Assembly: GCA_948684385.1 (NCBI GenBank)
Contig: CAPQCU010000016.1
Location: 1 to 40,716, forward strand
Length of the DNA: 40,716 bases
Direction of reading: 5' to 3'
From: an uncultured bacterium
GTDB taxonomy: Bacteria > Cyanobacteriota > Vampirovibrionia > Gastranaerophilales > Gastranaerophilaceae
Numbering within the stretch: position 1 is the first letter of the stretch; each line of letters begins with the position of its first letter. Under the pieces are notes generated by a model. That model searched no databases. It had not been told where the DNA came from and was given only the letters and a program-made list of their open reading frames with translations. The position numbers and the translations under genes were made by a program. Below are positions 1 to 8,039 of the stretch, piece after piece.

Positions 1-2
1 AT

Positions 3-359
3 ATTCTTTTGAGAAACATTGCAAACAAGCTTAATGCAATGATAAGAAAAGAAGATATTTTAACAAGATACGGAGATGAAGAATTTCTGCTTGTGCTTCC
101 AAACACTTCAGAAGAAAACGCATTCCTGTTTGGTGAAAGATTTAGACGCGAAGTTGAGAAGATGGAATTCATCCCTGCTGGAGAAGACGAAGCTCACAAA
201 GTAACTATCTCCGGCGGAATTTCAACCTACCCTTGCATGCCGGATGTTGATGAAGACGCAAACACAGTTATAAGATATGCTGAACACGCGCTTTACAATG
301 CAAAACACAGAGGCAAAAACAAGATTATTCAGTTCTCACAGATGAACTTAGAAATGTAG
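3..359 (+). CDS. GGDEF-domain protein, C-terminal part (degenerate motif)
   Basis: The frame is open to the left edge, so this is the 3' end of a longer gene; the TTG at position 9 is probably not the real start. The visible part is the C-terminal two thirds of a GGDEF (diguanylate cyclase) domain: an R-Y-G-D-E-E-F signature where active enzymes have RYGG(D/E)EF, then a VTISGGIS strand and the terminal helix with YAEHALYNAKHRGKN, all typical of the family. The second glycine of the signature is replaced by Asp and the following acid is Glu, so c-di-GMP synthesis may be weak or lost. The upstream sensory part is outside the window. Confidence 0.85.
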   Translation: MLLRNIANKLNAMIRKEDILTRYGDEEFLLVLPNTSEENAFLFGERFRREVEKMEFIPAGEDEAHKVTISGGISTYPCMPDVDEDANTVIRYAEHALYNAKHRGKNKIIQFSQMNLEM

Positions 360-384
360 TGGGGGGGGGTAAATATAAATAATA

Positions 385-416
385 AAAAAGAGACTCTTAA
401 AGAGTCTCTTTTTTTT
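385..416. terminator. Bidirectional rho-independent terminator
   Basis: A stem built from AAAGAGACTC and GAGTCTCTTT around a TTAA-type loop, flanked by an A-run on the left and eight T on the right, sits between two converging genes. It overlaps the stop codon of the leftward TonB-like gene. Confidence 0.85.
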
Positions 417-1176
417 GTATAAGTTCTACTCTATATCTTTTATACTGATTATTCAAATCCGTCATACCAATTGCTTTGTCAATCGCTTTAATCGCATTTT
501 CGTAATCACCTGCAATGTCATACGAATTGGCAAGAGCAAAATAAGCATACGGAGATTGCTCCATCTCAGCATAAACTCTGCTTGCCATAATACGCTTTTT
601 ATCATACTTGGCTTTTAATCTTTTAGACTCTTCCATATCAGCCTGAGCACCATCTTCATCTCCCAGAGCAGCTTTTATTTTACTGCGTTTTCCGTATAAA
701 AAGTATGAGTTTATATCGCCTTCAACCTCTTTTATGGCATTGGTTATGTGATAAAGCGCAAGATGATTGTTAACATTATAGTATTTTTTTGCTTCAGCTA
801 AGTGTTTTTGCATATTTCCGGTATTTACAACTTCTGTGTCAAAAGAATAATTAATTGTTAAAGAACCTCTTGCAGTTGCAGCCGGAAAATTATCAAAAGG
901 AGCAGCTTTCTTTAGAGCTTCTATAGCAGAGGCGTCATAAAATTTATCTCCTGAGCTTTCTAAAATCTGGGCTGCATAAATATCACCCTGCCTTGTAATA
1001 CTAAACTTAATAAGTGCATGCCCGTCTTTTTCCAAACATTCGGGAGGGCACCATGATTTTTGGATTTTGCGTCTAACCCCGTCCATGTATTCAGAGAAAT
1101 CTTCCACTGCACAAACCGGATTAATCAAGAATAATCCTAAACACAAAAATAAAAGCTTTCTTCCCCTTAATCCCAT
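397..1176 (-). CDS. Secreted TonB C-terminal-domain protein with TPR repeats
   Basis: 259 residues. Residues 1-23 form a signal peptide (RGRK, then a hydrophobic stretch ending near PVCA). Residues about 27-112 match a TonB-family C-terminal domain: an IQKSWCPP segment, a strand with FSITRQGDIYAAQILESSGD, then ASAIEALKKAAPF, the classic layout of energy-transducer C-termini found in envelope proteins without the TonB membrane anchor. The rest is helical with TPR-like pairs (YAYFALANSYDIAGDYENAIKAIDKAI). It probably acts in the periplasm as a scaffold or binding protein; the partner is unknown. It is the last gene of a leftward group with pncC 9 bp upstream. Confidence 0.75.
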   Translation of the reverse strand: MGLRGRKLLFLCLGLFLINPVCAVEDFSEYMDGVRRKIQKSWCPPECLEKDGHALIKFSITRQGDIYAAQILESSGDKFYDASAIEALKKAAPFDNFPAATARGSLTINYSFDTEVVNTGNMQKHLAEAKKYYNVNNHLALYHITNAIKEVEGDINSYFLYGKRSKIKAALGDEDGAQADMEESKRLKAKYDKKRIMASRVYAEMEQSPYAYFALANSYDIAGDYENAIKAIDKAIGMTDLNNQYKRYRVELIQKKETL

Positions 1177-1185
1177 ACAACTATT

Positions 1186-1659
1186 TTACACAAAAGAGAT
1201 AAAAGTGTAAATATTATTAAGAACCGTTTCAACAAATTTTTGTTTCATCATAATTCTTTCATATTCAGGAGGCATCTGAATTTTGTAAATTTCCATTCGC
1301 CCGGATGAATAAATTGCAGAATACATAAGCCCGACCGGTTTATTTTCGCTTCCTCCCGATGGCCCCGCAATACCTGTTGTTGAAACGCAAATATCCGCTC
1401 CTGTTAACTTAAAAAGACCTTCTGCCATTTCACGCGCGCATTCTTCGCTTACCGCGCCAAAATTTTCAAGTGTTTCATTGGAAACTCCAAGCATTTTGTG
1501 TTTAGCTTCGTTTGCATACGTAACAAGATTAAGATGAATAAAAGCAGAGCTTCCGCTTACATCAGTAAGTTTGGAGCTTAACAAACCTCCGGTACAAGAT
1601 TCCGTTGTCGCAATTTTTAATCCTTTTTTTATTAAAATTTCTGCAATTTTTTGTTCCAT
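1186..1659 (-). CDS. pncC: Nicotinamide-nucleotide amidase (CinA C-terminal domain family)
   Basis: 157 residues, the normal size of a stand-alone PncC. This family deamidates nicotinamide mononucleotide to nicotinic acid mononucleotide, recycling NMN (for example that released by NAD-dependent DNA ligase). Family hallmarks are visible: IATTESCTGGLLSSKLTDVSGSS near the N-terminus, GAVSEECAREMAEG in the middle, and CVSTTGIAGPSGGSENKPVGLMY. The N-terminal CinA (COG1058) half is absent, as in many bacteria. The start overlaps the stop of the upstream gene by one base (TAATG), indicating translational coupling. Confidence 0.95.
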   Translation of the reverse strand: MEQKIAEILIKKGLKIATTESCTGGLLSSKLTDVSGSSAFIHLNLVTYANEAKHKMLGVSNETLENFGAVSEECAREMAEGLFKLTGADICVSTTGIAGPSGGSENKPVGLMYSAIYSSGRMEIYKIQMPPEYERIMMKQKFVETVLNNIYTFISFV

Positions 1660-2255
1660 TAGTACGTTGTCCGTTTCAAAATAATTTTCGATTTTGTATT
1701 ATAAAGATTGTGTTTGTACCAGACTCCTTCAAACTCTCCATCCGGCTTAAACATGTACTGACATTCTTTTGAAGCATAAAATATTGCACTCACAGGCTGA
1801 CCCGAAATTCTGTACTGTATTGCGTAGTAAGGATAGTCCGGATACTCGCCATAATTAAAATCCACATATCTTAAATGTCCGAGAGTATCGTAATAATACG
1901 CTTTTGTAACGTCTTTTTTATCCTGAAGAGCGTACATGTATATGTTTTTCATTTTTTTATAATAAAAAGCAGAAATATTATTTCCTTTAAACTCTTTATA
2001 TCCGGCTGAAGCTGCAATATAATTTTCCAGACGGTTTTTATCTTTCAGCCTGTCTTTAAACTGAGATTTAAAATCTTTTTGCTTCACAACGGGAGTTTCA
2101 AACATAATATCCCGAATTTCTTCAATAATAGCTTCTTTTTCAACTTCGGATTTATTTATCCAGTCATATTTTATATCAGCAATAAAAACATCGTTTAAGC
2201 TTGCAAAAGCAGCATTGTGCAAGAAAAATAGCAATAAAAACAAAAACTTTTTCAT
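1659..2255 (-). CDS. Predicted secreted protein of unknown function
   Basis: 198 residues with a clear signal peptide (MKK, a Leu/Phe-rich core, cleavage likely after AFA at residue 18). I do not recognise the family. The mature part is lysine- and tyrosine-rich; its C-terminal half (YYYDTLGHLRYVDFNYGEYPDYPYYAIQYRISGQPVSAIFYASKECQYMF) has the alternating aromatic pattern of repeated short beta strands, as in MORN- or YD-like envelope proteins. The start is supported by AAGGGA six bases upstream of the ATG and a TATAAT box at 2279-2284. It is first in a three-gene leftward operon with pncC and the TonB-like gene. Confidence 0.7.
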   Translation of the reverse strand: MKKFLFLLLFFLHNAAFASLNDVFIADIKYDWINKSEVEKEAIIEEIRDIMFETPVVKQKDFKSQFKDRLKDKNRLENYIAASAGYKEFKGNNISAFYYKKMKNIYMYALQDKKDVTKAYYYDTLGHLRYVDFNYGEYPDYPYYAIQYRISGQPVSAIFYASKECQYMFKPDGEFEGVWYKHNLYNTKSKIILKRTTY

Positions 2256-2278
2256 ATTTAATCCCTTATCTTGTTTTA

Positions 2279-2302
2279 ATTATAGCACATTTATAGTATA
2301 AT
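2279..2302. promoter_or_regulatory. Divergent promoter region with two TATAAT boxes
   Basis: A TATAAT box on the minus strand (2284 to 2279) serves the secreted-protein/pncC operon. A TATAAT on the plus strand (2297-2302) lies only 7 bases before the ATG of the acyltransferase gene at 2310. No good -35 hexamer is visible for either; TTTTAA at 2274-2279 is a weak candidate for the rightward one. Confidence 0.5.
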
Positions 2303-2309
2303 TAATTGC

Positions 2310-2981
2310 ATGGTTAGGATTTTAGATGGAAAAAATACAGAGCTTTTTGCTCACGTAGTATACGGTTTATTTAAGATACAAGAGATTTTCACAAGAATTA
2401 TAGAGGTAAATAATCCTCGCAAAAAACCTTGCATTTATGCAATGTGGCACGCACACCAGTTTTGTATCCACGGACTTCCGGACAGAGGAAATGTAAATGT
2501 GCTAATAAGCCGCTCCCGTGACGGTCAGGTTATTGCTGATGTTGTAGAGAAATGGGGTTTCAAAACTATTCGAGGTTCAAAAGGTAAAAAAGGTGCTGTT
2601 GAAGCGAGTATGCAAATGCTCGCAGCTTTAAAGAACAACGAAAACTGTGCAATGATGGTTGACGGCCCCAAAGGGCCTCCGCGCATTGTAAAAGACGGAG
2701 TCATCAAGCTTGCAAAACTCTCCGGAGCTCCAATTGTACCGATTTACTGGCATTCAAAAAACTTTACGTGGGTCAAATTTCCGTCATGGGATGAAATGCG
2801 CTCACCTATTTTTGCTACAAATATGGTTAACTTGTATGGCGAACCGCTTTATGTTGCACCAGACGGGGATGAAGAAGAAGCCCGCTTAAAACTTCAAAAA
2901 AGTTTTGAAGAGCTGGAAAAACAAGCGCCGGATGCGTTTGATGAGGTATTCAAATTCGGAATATGGCTGAGAAAAAAATAA
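2310..2981 (+). CDS. Lysophospholipid acyltransferase-like protein (DUF374 family)
   Basis: 223 residues, matching the usual length of DUF374 proteins, which belong to the lysophospholipid/lipid A acyltransferase superfamily. Visible hallmarks: IYAMWHAHQFCI (the family's WH motif), NVLISRSRDGQVIADVVEKWGFKTIRGS, the MMVDGPKGPPRIVKDGVIKLAKLSGAPIVP block, and a C-terminal acidic helix. It is expected to transfer an acyl chain to a lipid acceptor at the inner membrane; the substrate is not determinable. The start codon has almost no leader and no Shine-Dalgarno. The nitrilase gene overlaps its end by 19 bases. Confidence 0.85.
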   Translation: MVRILDGKNTELFAHVVYGLFKIQEIFTRIIEVNNPRKKPCIYAMWHAHQFCIHGLPDRGNVNVLISRSRDGQVIADVVEKWGFKTIRGSKGKKGAVEASMQMLAALKNNENCAMMVDGPKGPPRIVKDGVIKLAKLSGAPIVPIYWHSKNFTWVKFPSWDEMRSPIFATNMVNLYGEPLYVAPDGDEEEARLKLQKSFEELEKQAPDAFDEVFKFGIWLRKK

Positions 2982-3781
2982 AACTTCTGGCAATCCAGAT
3001 GGAATCTGCTATCGGAGAAGTAGAATTAAATATAGAATCTGTAAAAAATTTATTGAGAGCAAACTTAGCAAAGTATACTCCTGATTTTGTTTTTCTGCCA
3101 GAACTATGGACTATTGGCTGGGATTGTACTTCAATACCTGCAGGCGCAGAAATCATCGAAGAAGCTAAATCCGTCAAAATGCTTCAGGAAATCGCAAAAG
3201 AATACAAAATCAACATAATCGGCGGAAGCTTCGTTGAAAAAAAAGGCAATAAACTCTTCAACACCTGCCCTGTAATCAACAGAAAAGGAGATTTAGTCTG
3301 TACTTATAACAAAAACCACCTGTTTTCTTATCTCGGTGATACCGAAAGCAGCTACATAACAGCAGGTTCAAACCCCGTTATGGTTGAACTTGAAGGAGTT
3401 AAGTTAGGGCTTAGTATCTGCTACGACATTCGTTTCCCTGAAATTTACCGTGCGTATAGAAAAGCAGGCGCTGATATTCTCGTAAACATGGCAGCATGGC
3501 CTAAGACAAGAAAAATACACTGGGATACTCTTACAACAGCAAGAGCGATTGAAAATCAGTCTTATTTTGTCGCTCTGACCCAGACAGGAATGCTTGCTGA
3601 CGGCTCCGAAAACCTCGGGCATTCCATGATTATTGACTACAAAGGTGAAGTCTTGGACAACATTAATGAAACCGAGGGCGCTATCTATGCCGAAATCGAT
3701 TTAGAAAAAATGTACGAATTCAGGGCTCAATGCACTGTCTTAAAAGACATCAAAGAGTCTTATGAGGTAATAAAAAAATGA
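2963..3781 (+). CDS. Carbon-nitrogen hydrolase (nitrilase superfamily, omega-amidase-like)
   Basis: 272 residues. The catalytic triad of the superfamily is visible: Glu47 (FLPELW), Lys117 (TYNKNHLF) and Cys153 (SICYDIRFPEIYR). The sequence around it, including AWPKTRKIHWDTLTTARAIENQSYFV and the GHSMIIDYKGEVLD block, most resembles omega-amidase/Nit2-type enzymes, which hydrolyse 2-oxoglutaramate-like amides or deaminated glutathione. The exact substrate is not decided by sequence. It starts inside the acyltransferase gene and ends in a 4-base ATGA overlap with the carboxypeptidase gene, so the run is one transcription unit. Confidence 0.88.
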   Translation: MAEKKIKLLAIQMESAIGEVELNIESVKNLLRANLAKYTPDFVFLPELWTIGWDCTSIPAGAEIIEEAKSVKMLQEIAKEYKINIIGGSFVEKKGNKLFNTCPVINRKGDLVCTYNKNHLFSYLGDTESSYITAGSNPVMVELEGVKLGLSICYDIRFPEIYRAYRKAGADILVNMAAWPKTRKIHWDTLTTARAIENQSYFVALTQTGMLADGSENLGHSMIIDYKGEVLDNINETEGAIYAEIDLEKMYEFRAQCTVLKDIKESYEVIKK

Positions 3782-5112
3782 AAAAATTTTTCGCTGTTTT
3801 AATAGTATTTTTAATGGCATTGAGTGTAAACGCTAAAAGCACTCCAAAATGCGATTTTAATTCGGTCATAAATGACTCGGGAATTGATAAAAATGCAATA
3901 GCCGTTTCTATTAAAGATTTAAACAGCGGAAAACCTGTTTATGAGCTGAACGAAAAAATACTTATGCATCCGGCTTCCGTGCAAAAAGCTCTAACAGTTA
4001 TACCTGCAGTTGAAACTCTCGGTGAAGATTACGAATTCACGACAAAAATTTACCGGAGAGGAAATGACAGCTATATAATTAAGCTTGGAGCTGACCCTTA
4101 TTTAACTTCTGCTGACTTAAAAAAACTCGTAAATAGCATGGATATTGAAACAACAAAAAAAGTTTTCATTGATGACAGCATCTTAGAGAAAAAAAGCTGG
4201 GGCGAAGGCTGGCAGTGGGATGATGATATGAATGTTCTTATGCCGAGATTTAATTCGTATAATCTTGACAGTAACTTAATTAAAATAACAATCATGCCAA
4301 ATCAAAAAGGCGGAGCTGCAACTATTATCAACCCGAGCAAATATCCGGTTGTATTTTTAAATAATGTTGTAACAGGAGACAAAAACGAAGTTAGCGTATC
4401 AAGAGATGATTCGATTTCTTCTAATACTCTTTCTTTGAACGGAACTGTTAATAAGCCTGTGACTTTGTACATTCCGACAAATAATTTAAAAAGATATTTT
4501 GATATCAAGCTTTCAAGTGCGCTTCAAGATAAAAAGATTTATCTAAAACAAAATTTTATATCCGATAGAATTTTGCCGACCGATAAAGAGTTAGACAAAG
4601 TCACACACCCTATGACAGCAGCAATTGACGATATTTTGAAAAACAGCAGCAACTTTGTTTCGGAAACGACAGCAAAACTTGCAGGCGCAAAAGCTTTTGA
4701 TGATAGAGGAACAGACCTTAATGGAATAAAAGTTTTTAACAAATACTGCGAGAAAATCGGGATTGATAATTCCAAAATCAGAATTACTGATGCAAGCGGA
4801 GTTTCAAAAAATAACCTGATTAGCGCAGATTTTATTTCCGAATATTTAATTAAAAATAAAAACAGCAAAGTTCTTGAACATCTTCCTTCTCCGGGAGAAG
4901 GAACGCTTACGCACAGAATGCTTCCAATTAAAAATAATTTGAAAGCAAAAACAGGAACTCACGGAGATGCAAGTTCCATCGCAGGATTTTTAACAACAAG
5001 AAGCGGACATAAATACGCTTTCTGCATAATCATCAACGACACAACTTCAACAATACCTGATATGAAAACTTTAGAAGACTATTTGATTAGAGAAGCTTAC
5101 ATAAGATTATAA
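3778..5112 (+). CDS. dacB: D-alanyl-D-alanine carboxypeptidase/endopeptidase, PBP4 type (peptidase S13)
   Basis: 444 residues with an N-terminal signal peptide (residues 1-19, ending VNA). The three penicillin-binding motifs are present in order: SxxK at 67-70 (PASVQK), SxN at 343-345 (DASGVSKNN) and KTG at 391-393 (AKTGTHG). The long insert between motifs 1 and 2 is the PBP4-type accessory domain, and SSNFVSETTAKLAG at about 290 matches the S13 signature. It trims or cleaves peptide cross-links in periplasmic peptidoglycan. The start overlaps the nitrilase stop (ATGA) and the stop overlaps the recombinase ATG. Confidence 0.92.
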   Translation: MKKFFAVLIVFLMALSVNAKSTPKCDFNSVINDSGIDKNAIAVSIKDLNSGKPVYELNEKILMHPASVQKALTVIPAVETLGEDYEFTTKIYRRGNDSYIIKLGADPYLTSADLKKLVNSMDIETTKKVFIDDSILEKKSWGEGWQWDDDMNVLMPRFNSYNLDSNLIKITIMPNQKGGAATIINPSKYPVVFLNNVVTGDKNEVSVSRDDSISSNTLSLNGTVNKPVTLYIPTNNLKRYFDIKLSSALQDKKIYLKQNFISDRILPTDKELDKVTHPMTAAIDDILKNSSNFVSETTAKLAGAKAFDDRGTDLNGIKVFNKYCEKIGIDNSKIRITDASGVSKNNLISADFISEYLIKNKNSKVLEHLPSPGEGTLTHRMLPIKNNLKAKTGTHGDASSIAGFLTTRSGHKYAFCIIINDTTSTIPDMKTLEDYLIREAYIRL

Positions 5113-5963
5113 TGCATCAAATTATCGCACAATATTTAGAATATCTCGAACTCGAAAAAGGGCTTGCTTCAAACACAATTGAGGCATACAGGCGTGATTT
5201 ATATGATTTTGCAGAGAGTAATGAAAACATTGAAACAATTAATAGAATGACGATCAACTCTTTTATAAGAACTCTTCGCGAGCGGGAACTTGCACCAACC
5301 AGTGTTATCCGAAAAATTGCTTCACTTCGCGGGTTCTTCAAATGGGCTTCTTCAACCGGAATTATTACAAAAAATCCGGCTTCAACTCTTGAGCAGCCAA
5401 AAATGCCTCAAAAACTGCCAAAAGTCATTTCTTTAAAAGAGATTGATGAAATGCTTAGAAATAACCTTACTCCACTGGAAGGAGTAATGCTGGAGCTTCT
5501 TTACAGCGGAGGTCTGCGCGTTTCCGAACTTGTTAACCTGAAAACCGGAGACATAGATTTATCTTCAAAATATATCCGCTGTTTTGGAAAAGGCTCAAAA
5601 GAAAGAATTGTTCCGATTGGCGAAGCTGCAAAGAAAGCTGTTCAAAACTATATGCCTCAAAGAGATTTGATTATAAAAAAATATAACCTTAGTACAAAAA
5701 GGCTTTTGATTTTAGAAAACGGTCGAATGATTACCCGTCAGGATGTTTACACTTTTATTCACAATCAAGGCAAACTCATCCACAAGAATATATCACCGCA
5801 TACTTTAAGGCATAGTTTTGCGACCCATCTTTTAGAAAACGGAGCAGATTTAAGGGTCGTTCAGGAACTTTTAGGTCACAGCGATGTTTCAACGACACAA
5901 CTCTACACCCACATAAGCAAGAAAAGATTAAAAGATGTTTATTTTTCTATAAATAAAGACTAG
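5112..5963 (+). CDS. xerD: Tyrosine site-specific recombinase XerC/XerD
   Basis: 283 residues, normal for Xer. The N-terminal SAM-like DNA-binding domain spans residues 1-90; the catalytic domain carries Arg136 (GGLRVSEL), Lys160, His230 and Arg233 (HTLRHSFATHLL), His256 (LLGHSD) and the nucleophile Tyr265 (TTQLYTHIS). It resolves chromosome dimers at dif with its partner Xer and FtsK. XerC and XerD cannot be separated with confidence here; PHTLRHSFATHLLENGADLRVVQELLGHSDVSTT is close to XerD. A dif-like sequence follows the stop codon by 33 bases, an arrangement known for single-recombinase systems such as XerS/difSL. Confidence 0.9.
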   Translation: MHQIIAQYLEYLELEKGLASNTIEAYRRDLYDFAESNENIETINRMTINSFIRTLRERELAPTSVIRKIASLRGFFKWASSTGIITKNPASTLEQPKMPQKLPKVISLKEIDEMLRNNLTPLEGVMLELLYSGGLRVSELVNLKTGDIDLSSKYIRCFGKGSKERIVPIGEAAKKAVQNYMPQRDLIIKKYNLSTKRLLILENGRMITRQDVYTFIHNQGKLIHKNISPHTLRHSFATHLLENGADLRVVQELLGHSDVSTTQLYTHISKKRLKDVYFSINKD

Positions 5964-5996
5964 AGCTTAACAAAACTTCACAAAATACTTAACAAA

Positions 5997-6025
5997 TTTG
6001 CGCATGCCTCAATTTTATGTTAAAT
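5997..6025 (+). other. Candidate dif site (Xer recombination site)
   Basis: The right arm TTATGTTAAAT (6015-6025) equals the XerD-binding arm of the Escherichia coli dif site at all 11 positions. The left arm TTTGCGCATGC (5997-6007) keeps the TGCGCAT core of the XerC arm (GGTGCGCATAA). The centre (6008-6014) is 7 bases rather than the usual 6. The position just downstream of a Xer gene supports the call. The site also lies in the leader of the LysM gene, and an inverted TTAACA/TGTTAA pair spans it. Confidence 0.45.
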
Positions 6026-6055
6026 TTTGAATATAACTTAAATTGGTGAGGATTT

Positions 6056-6616
6056 ATGAAAAGTACAACACTGAGAAGATCAAATATTACCAGAGAAAGA
6101 GTTGCAATGATGGAAGCTCTAAACCGTTACAACAGAGCTCATCAGGACGAAGATTTTTATAGAACTCAGAGCAAAAATCGTGAACTTGACGCTCTCTGGC
6201 AGTCTTTCGGCGTAAAAGCACAGAAGAATGAAAAAGCACCGCAGGTTTACTTTGTTACAGGTTTGATTGCAGGTGTTATTATCACTCTTTTAATTACAAC
6301 ATTCATAAGCCTTTTAATTAATTTTTCCACACCAAAAGATGATACAATAGCTCCGGTTAAAAAACCTGCTTCTGAATCATCAGGAAGGTTTACATTTATT
6401 CCTGCTGACAGCTCTTCTTCTAAAAAAGGTGCCGTTTCTGCTCCTATTAATGAAGAATATGTTGTAAAAGAAGGCGATACCTTAGAAAGTATTGTAATCA
6501 GATTTTACGGCACTTTTGATATGGATAAAGTAGGCAGAATTCAAAACGCTAACAAAATGGCTAATCCAAACGCTTTATCAATCGGTCAAAAGTTAATTAT
6601 ACCGATTACTCAATAG
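6056..6616 (+). CDS. Single-pass membrane protein with C-terminal LysM domain
   Basis: 186 residues. A charged cytoplasmic N-terminus (1-62, basic, no signal peptide) precedes one strong transmembrane helix at about 65-90 (VYFVTGLIAGVIITLLITTF). A Ser/Lys-rich linker follows, then a LysM domain at about 132-184 (EYVVKEGDTLESIVIRFYG ... NPNALSIGQKLIIP), which binds peptidoglycan in the periplasm. It probably tethers the inner membrane to the wall. Its ATG has GGTGAGGA seven bases upstream. radA begins 4 bases after the stop, so the two are likely co-transcribed. Confidence 0.85.
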   Translation: MKSTTLRRSNITRERVAMMEALNRYNRAHQDEDFYRTQSKNRELDALWQSFGVKAQKNEKAPQVYFVTGLIAGVIITLLITTFISLLINFSTPKDDTIAPVKKPASESSGRFTFIPADSSSSKKGAVSAPINEEYVVKEGDTLESIVIRFYGTFDMDKVGRIQNANKMANPNALSIGQKLIIPITQ

Positions 6617-6620
6617 ATTT

Positions 6621-8003
6621 ATGGCAAAAGTTAAATCAAAATATGTATGTCAGAGCTGCGGTTATGAAACAGCCGGATATTTAGGCAAGTGTCCTGAATG
6701 CGGAAGCTGGGGTTCTTTTGTGGAAGAATCAACAGCTCCTCAAAAGAATTCCATGCCGGAAGTTCCGGATACTTTTCCTCCAATGAAGCTTGATGAGATT
6801 GAAATGAATTCTGAAATCAGAATGAGCACAAACATTTCTGAGTTTGACCGCGTCCTCGGGGGGGGGGAGGTAAATAAATCCAGTGGTATTGTCCAGGGTT
6901 CTCTTGTACTTCTAGCTGGCGACCCCGGTATTGGGAAATCAACTCTGCTTTTACAAACAGCAGGTGAGCTTTGTAAAAATAACAAAAAAGTTTTGTACAT
7001 TTCTGCAGAAGAATCCGCAGGACAAATTAAACTTAGAGCCGAAAGATTAGGAATAAAAACGGATAATTTATATATTTACCCCCAAACAAATTTAGAACTT
7101 GCAAAAAAATATATCGAAGAGATGAAACCTGATTTAGTGATTGTAGACAGTATTCAGGCAATTTATACTTCGCAAATCCAGAGCTCTGCAGGAAGCGTTT
7201 CGCAGATTAGAGAATGCTGTAATATTTTGATGCAGACAGCTAAAGGTCAAAATATTTCGATTATTGTAATAGGTCACGTGACAAAAGAAGGCAATATTGC
7301 AGGTCCGAAAGTACTTGAACACATGGTCGATACAGTTATCCAGTTTGAAGGTGACAAGTACAAAACTTACAGGATTTTGCGCTCCGTTAAAAACAGGTTC
7401 GGCAACACATCAGAAGTCGGAATTTTCGAGATGAGCGGGCGGGGTTTAACAGAAGTTAAAAACCCGAGCGAGTTATTCTTAAAAGAGTACAATCAAACCC
7501 AGACACCCGGAAGCACAATAATTGTAACAAGCGAAGGCACAAGACCTTTGTTAGTTGAAATACAGGCTCTTGTCGGCACAACTCCTTATCCTGCGCCAAG
7601 AAGAGTTGCAAACGGTGTTGATACCGGAAGGGTCTTGCAAATTCTTGCAGTGCTCGAAAAAAGAATAGGACTTAATCTTTCCAAACAGGATGTTTACGTA
7701 AACGTTATAGGCGGTATGGATGTTGATGAACCGGCAGCAGACTTAGGTATCGCTCTTGCTATTGTAACCTGTGTTAGGGATGTTGTTTTTGACTCACATA
7801 CTGCAATTGTCGGTGAAATCGGGCTTTCAGGAGAAATTCGGGCAGTTAATCATATTGAAAAAAGGATAACAGAAGCTCAAAAACTCGGCTTCAAACGTAT
7901 TATTATACCTGAGGCAAATGAAATTCAAGATAAAATCGACGGAATTGAAGTTGTAAGAGTCAAAAAGATTCTCGAAGCCATTACAAGAGGAGTTAAGGGT
8001 TAG
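6621..8003 (+). CDS. radA: DNA repair protein RadA (DnaB-like helicase/branch migration)
   Basis: 460 residues, standard length. In order: a C4 zinc finger (Cys10, Cys13, Cys24, Cys27), the RecA-like ATPase with Walker A GDPGIGKST at 100-108, the RadA-specific KNRFG motif near 258, and a Lon-protease-like C-terminal domain (VNVIGGMDVDEPAADLGIALAI). RadA drives branch migration and D-loop extension in recombination. Oddity: known RadA proteins read LGGG-(I/V)V-x-GS before Walker A, but here seven residues, EVNKSSG (83-89), are inserted directly after LGGG, and the three glycine codons form a run of ten G. The frame stays open. Confidence 0.95.
   Translation: MAKVKSKYVCQSCGYETAGYLGKCPECGSWGSFVEESTAPQKNSMPEVPDTFPPMKLDEIEMNSEIRMSTNISEFDRVLGGGEVNKSSGIVQGSLVLLAGDPGIGKSTLLLQTAGELCKNNKKVLYISAEESAGQIKLRAERLGIKTDNLYIYPQTNLELAKKYIEEMKPDLVIVDSIQAIYTSQIQSSAGSVSQIRECCNILMQTAKGQNISIIVIGHVTKEGNIAGPKVLEHMVDTVIQFEGDKYKTYRILRSVKNRFGNTSEVGIFEMSGRGLTEVKNPSELFLKEYNQTQTPGSTIIVTSEGTRPLLVEIQALVGTTPYPAPRRVANGVDTGRVLQILAVLEKRIGLNLSKQDVYVNVIGGMDVDEPAADLGIALAIVTCVRDVVFDSHTAIVGEIGLSGEIRAVNHIEKRITEAQKLGFKRIIIPEANEIQDKIDGIEVVRVKKILEAITRGVKG
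6858..6867 (+). repeat. Homopolymeric G10 tract inside radA
   Basis: Ten consecutive G encode Gly80-Gly82 of RadA plus the first base of Glu83, followed by AGGTAAATAAA. In a low-GC genome this is a strong slippage site; gain or loss of one base would truncate RadA just before Walker A. A nine-G run followed by TAAATATAAAT lies after the stop codon at 357-359. Confidence 0.8.
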
Positions 8004-8039
8004 GTATGGTTTTGGAACTACAAGTTGGGCGTAAACATC

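Noticed and set aside
361..369. Phase-variable promoter at the G9 run after the GGDEF gene
   Set aside because: It lies between a stop codon and a bidirectional terminator with no promoter elements or start codon downstream.
6000..6026. Housekeeping promoter for the LysM gene (TTGCGC, 17 bases, TAAATT)
   Set aside because: The bases coincide with the dif-like site and both hexamers are weak; the dif explanation accounts for the exact 11-base arm.
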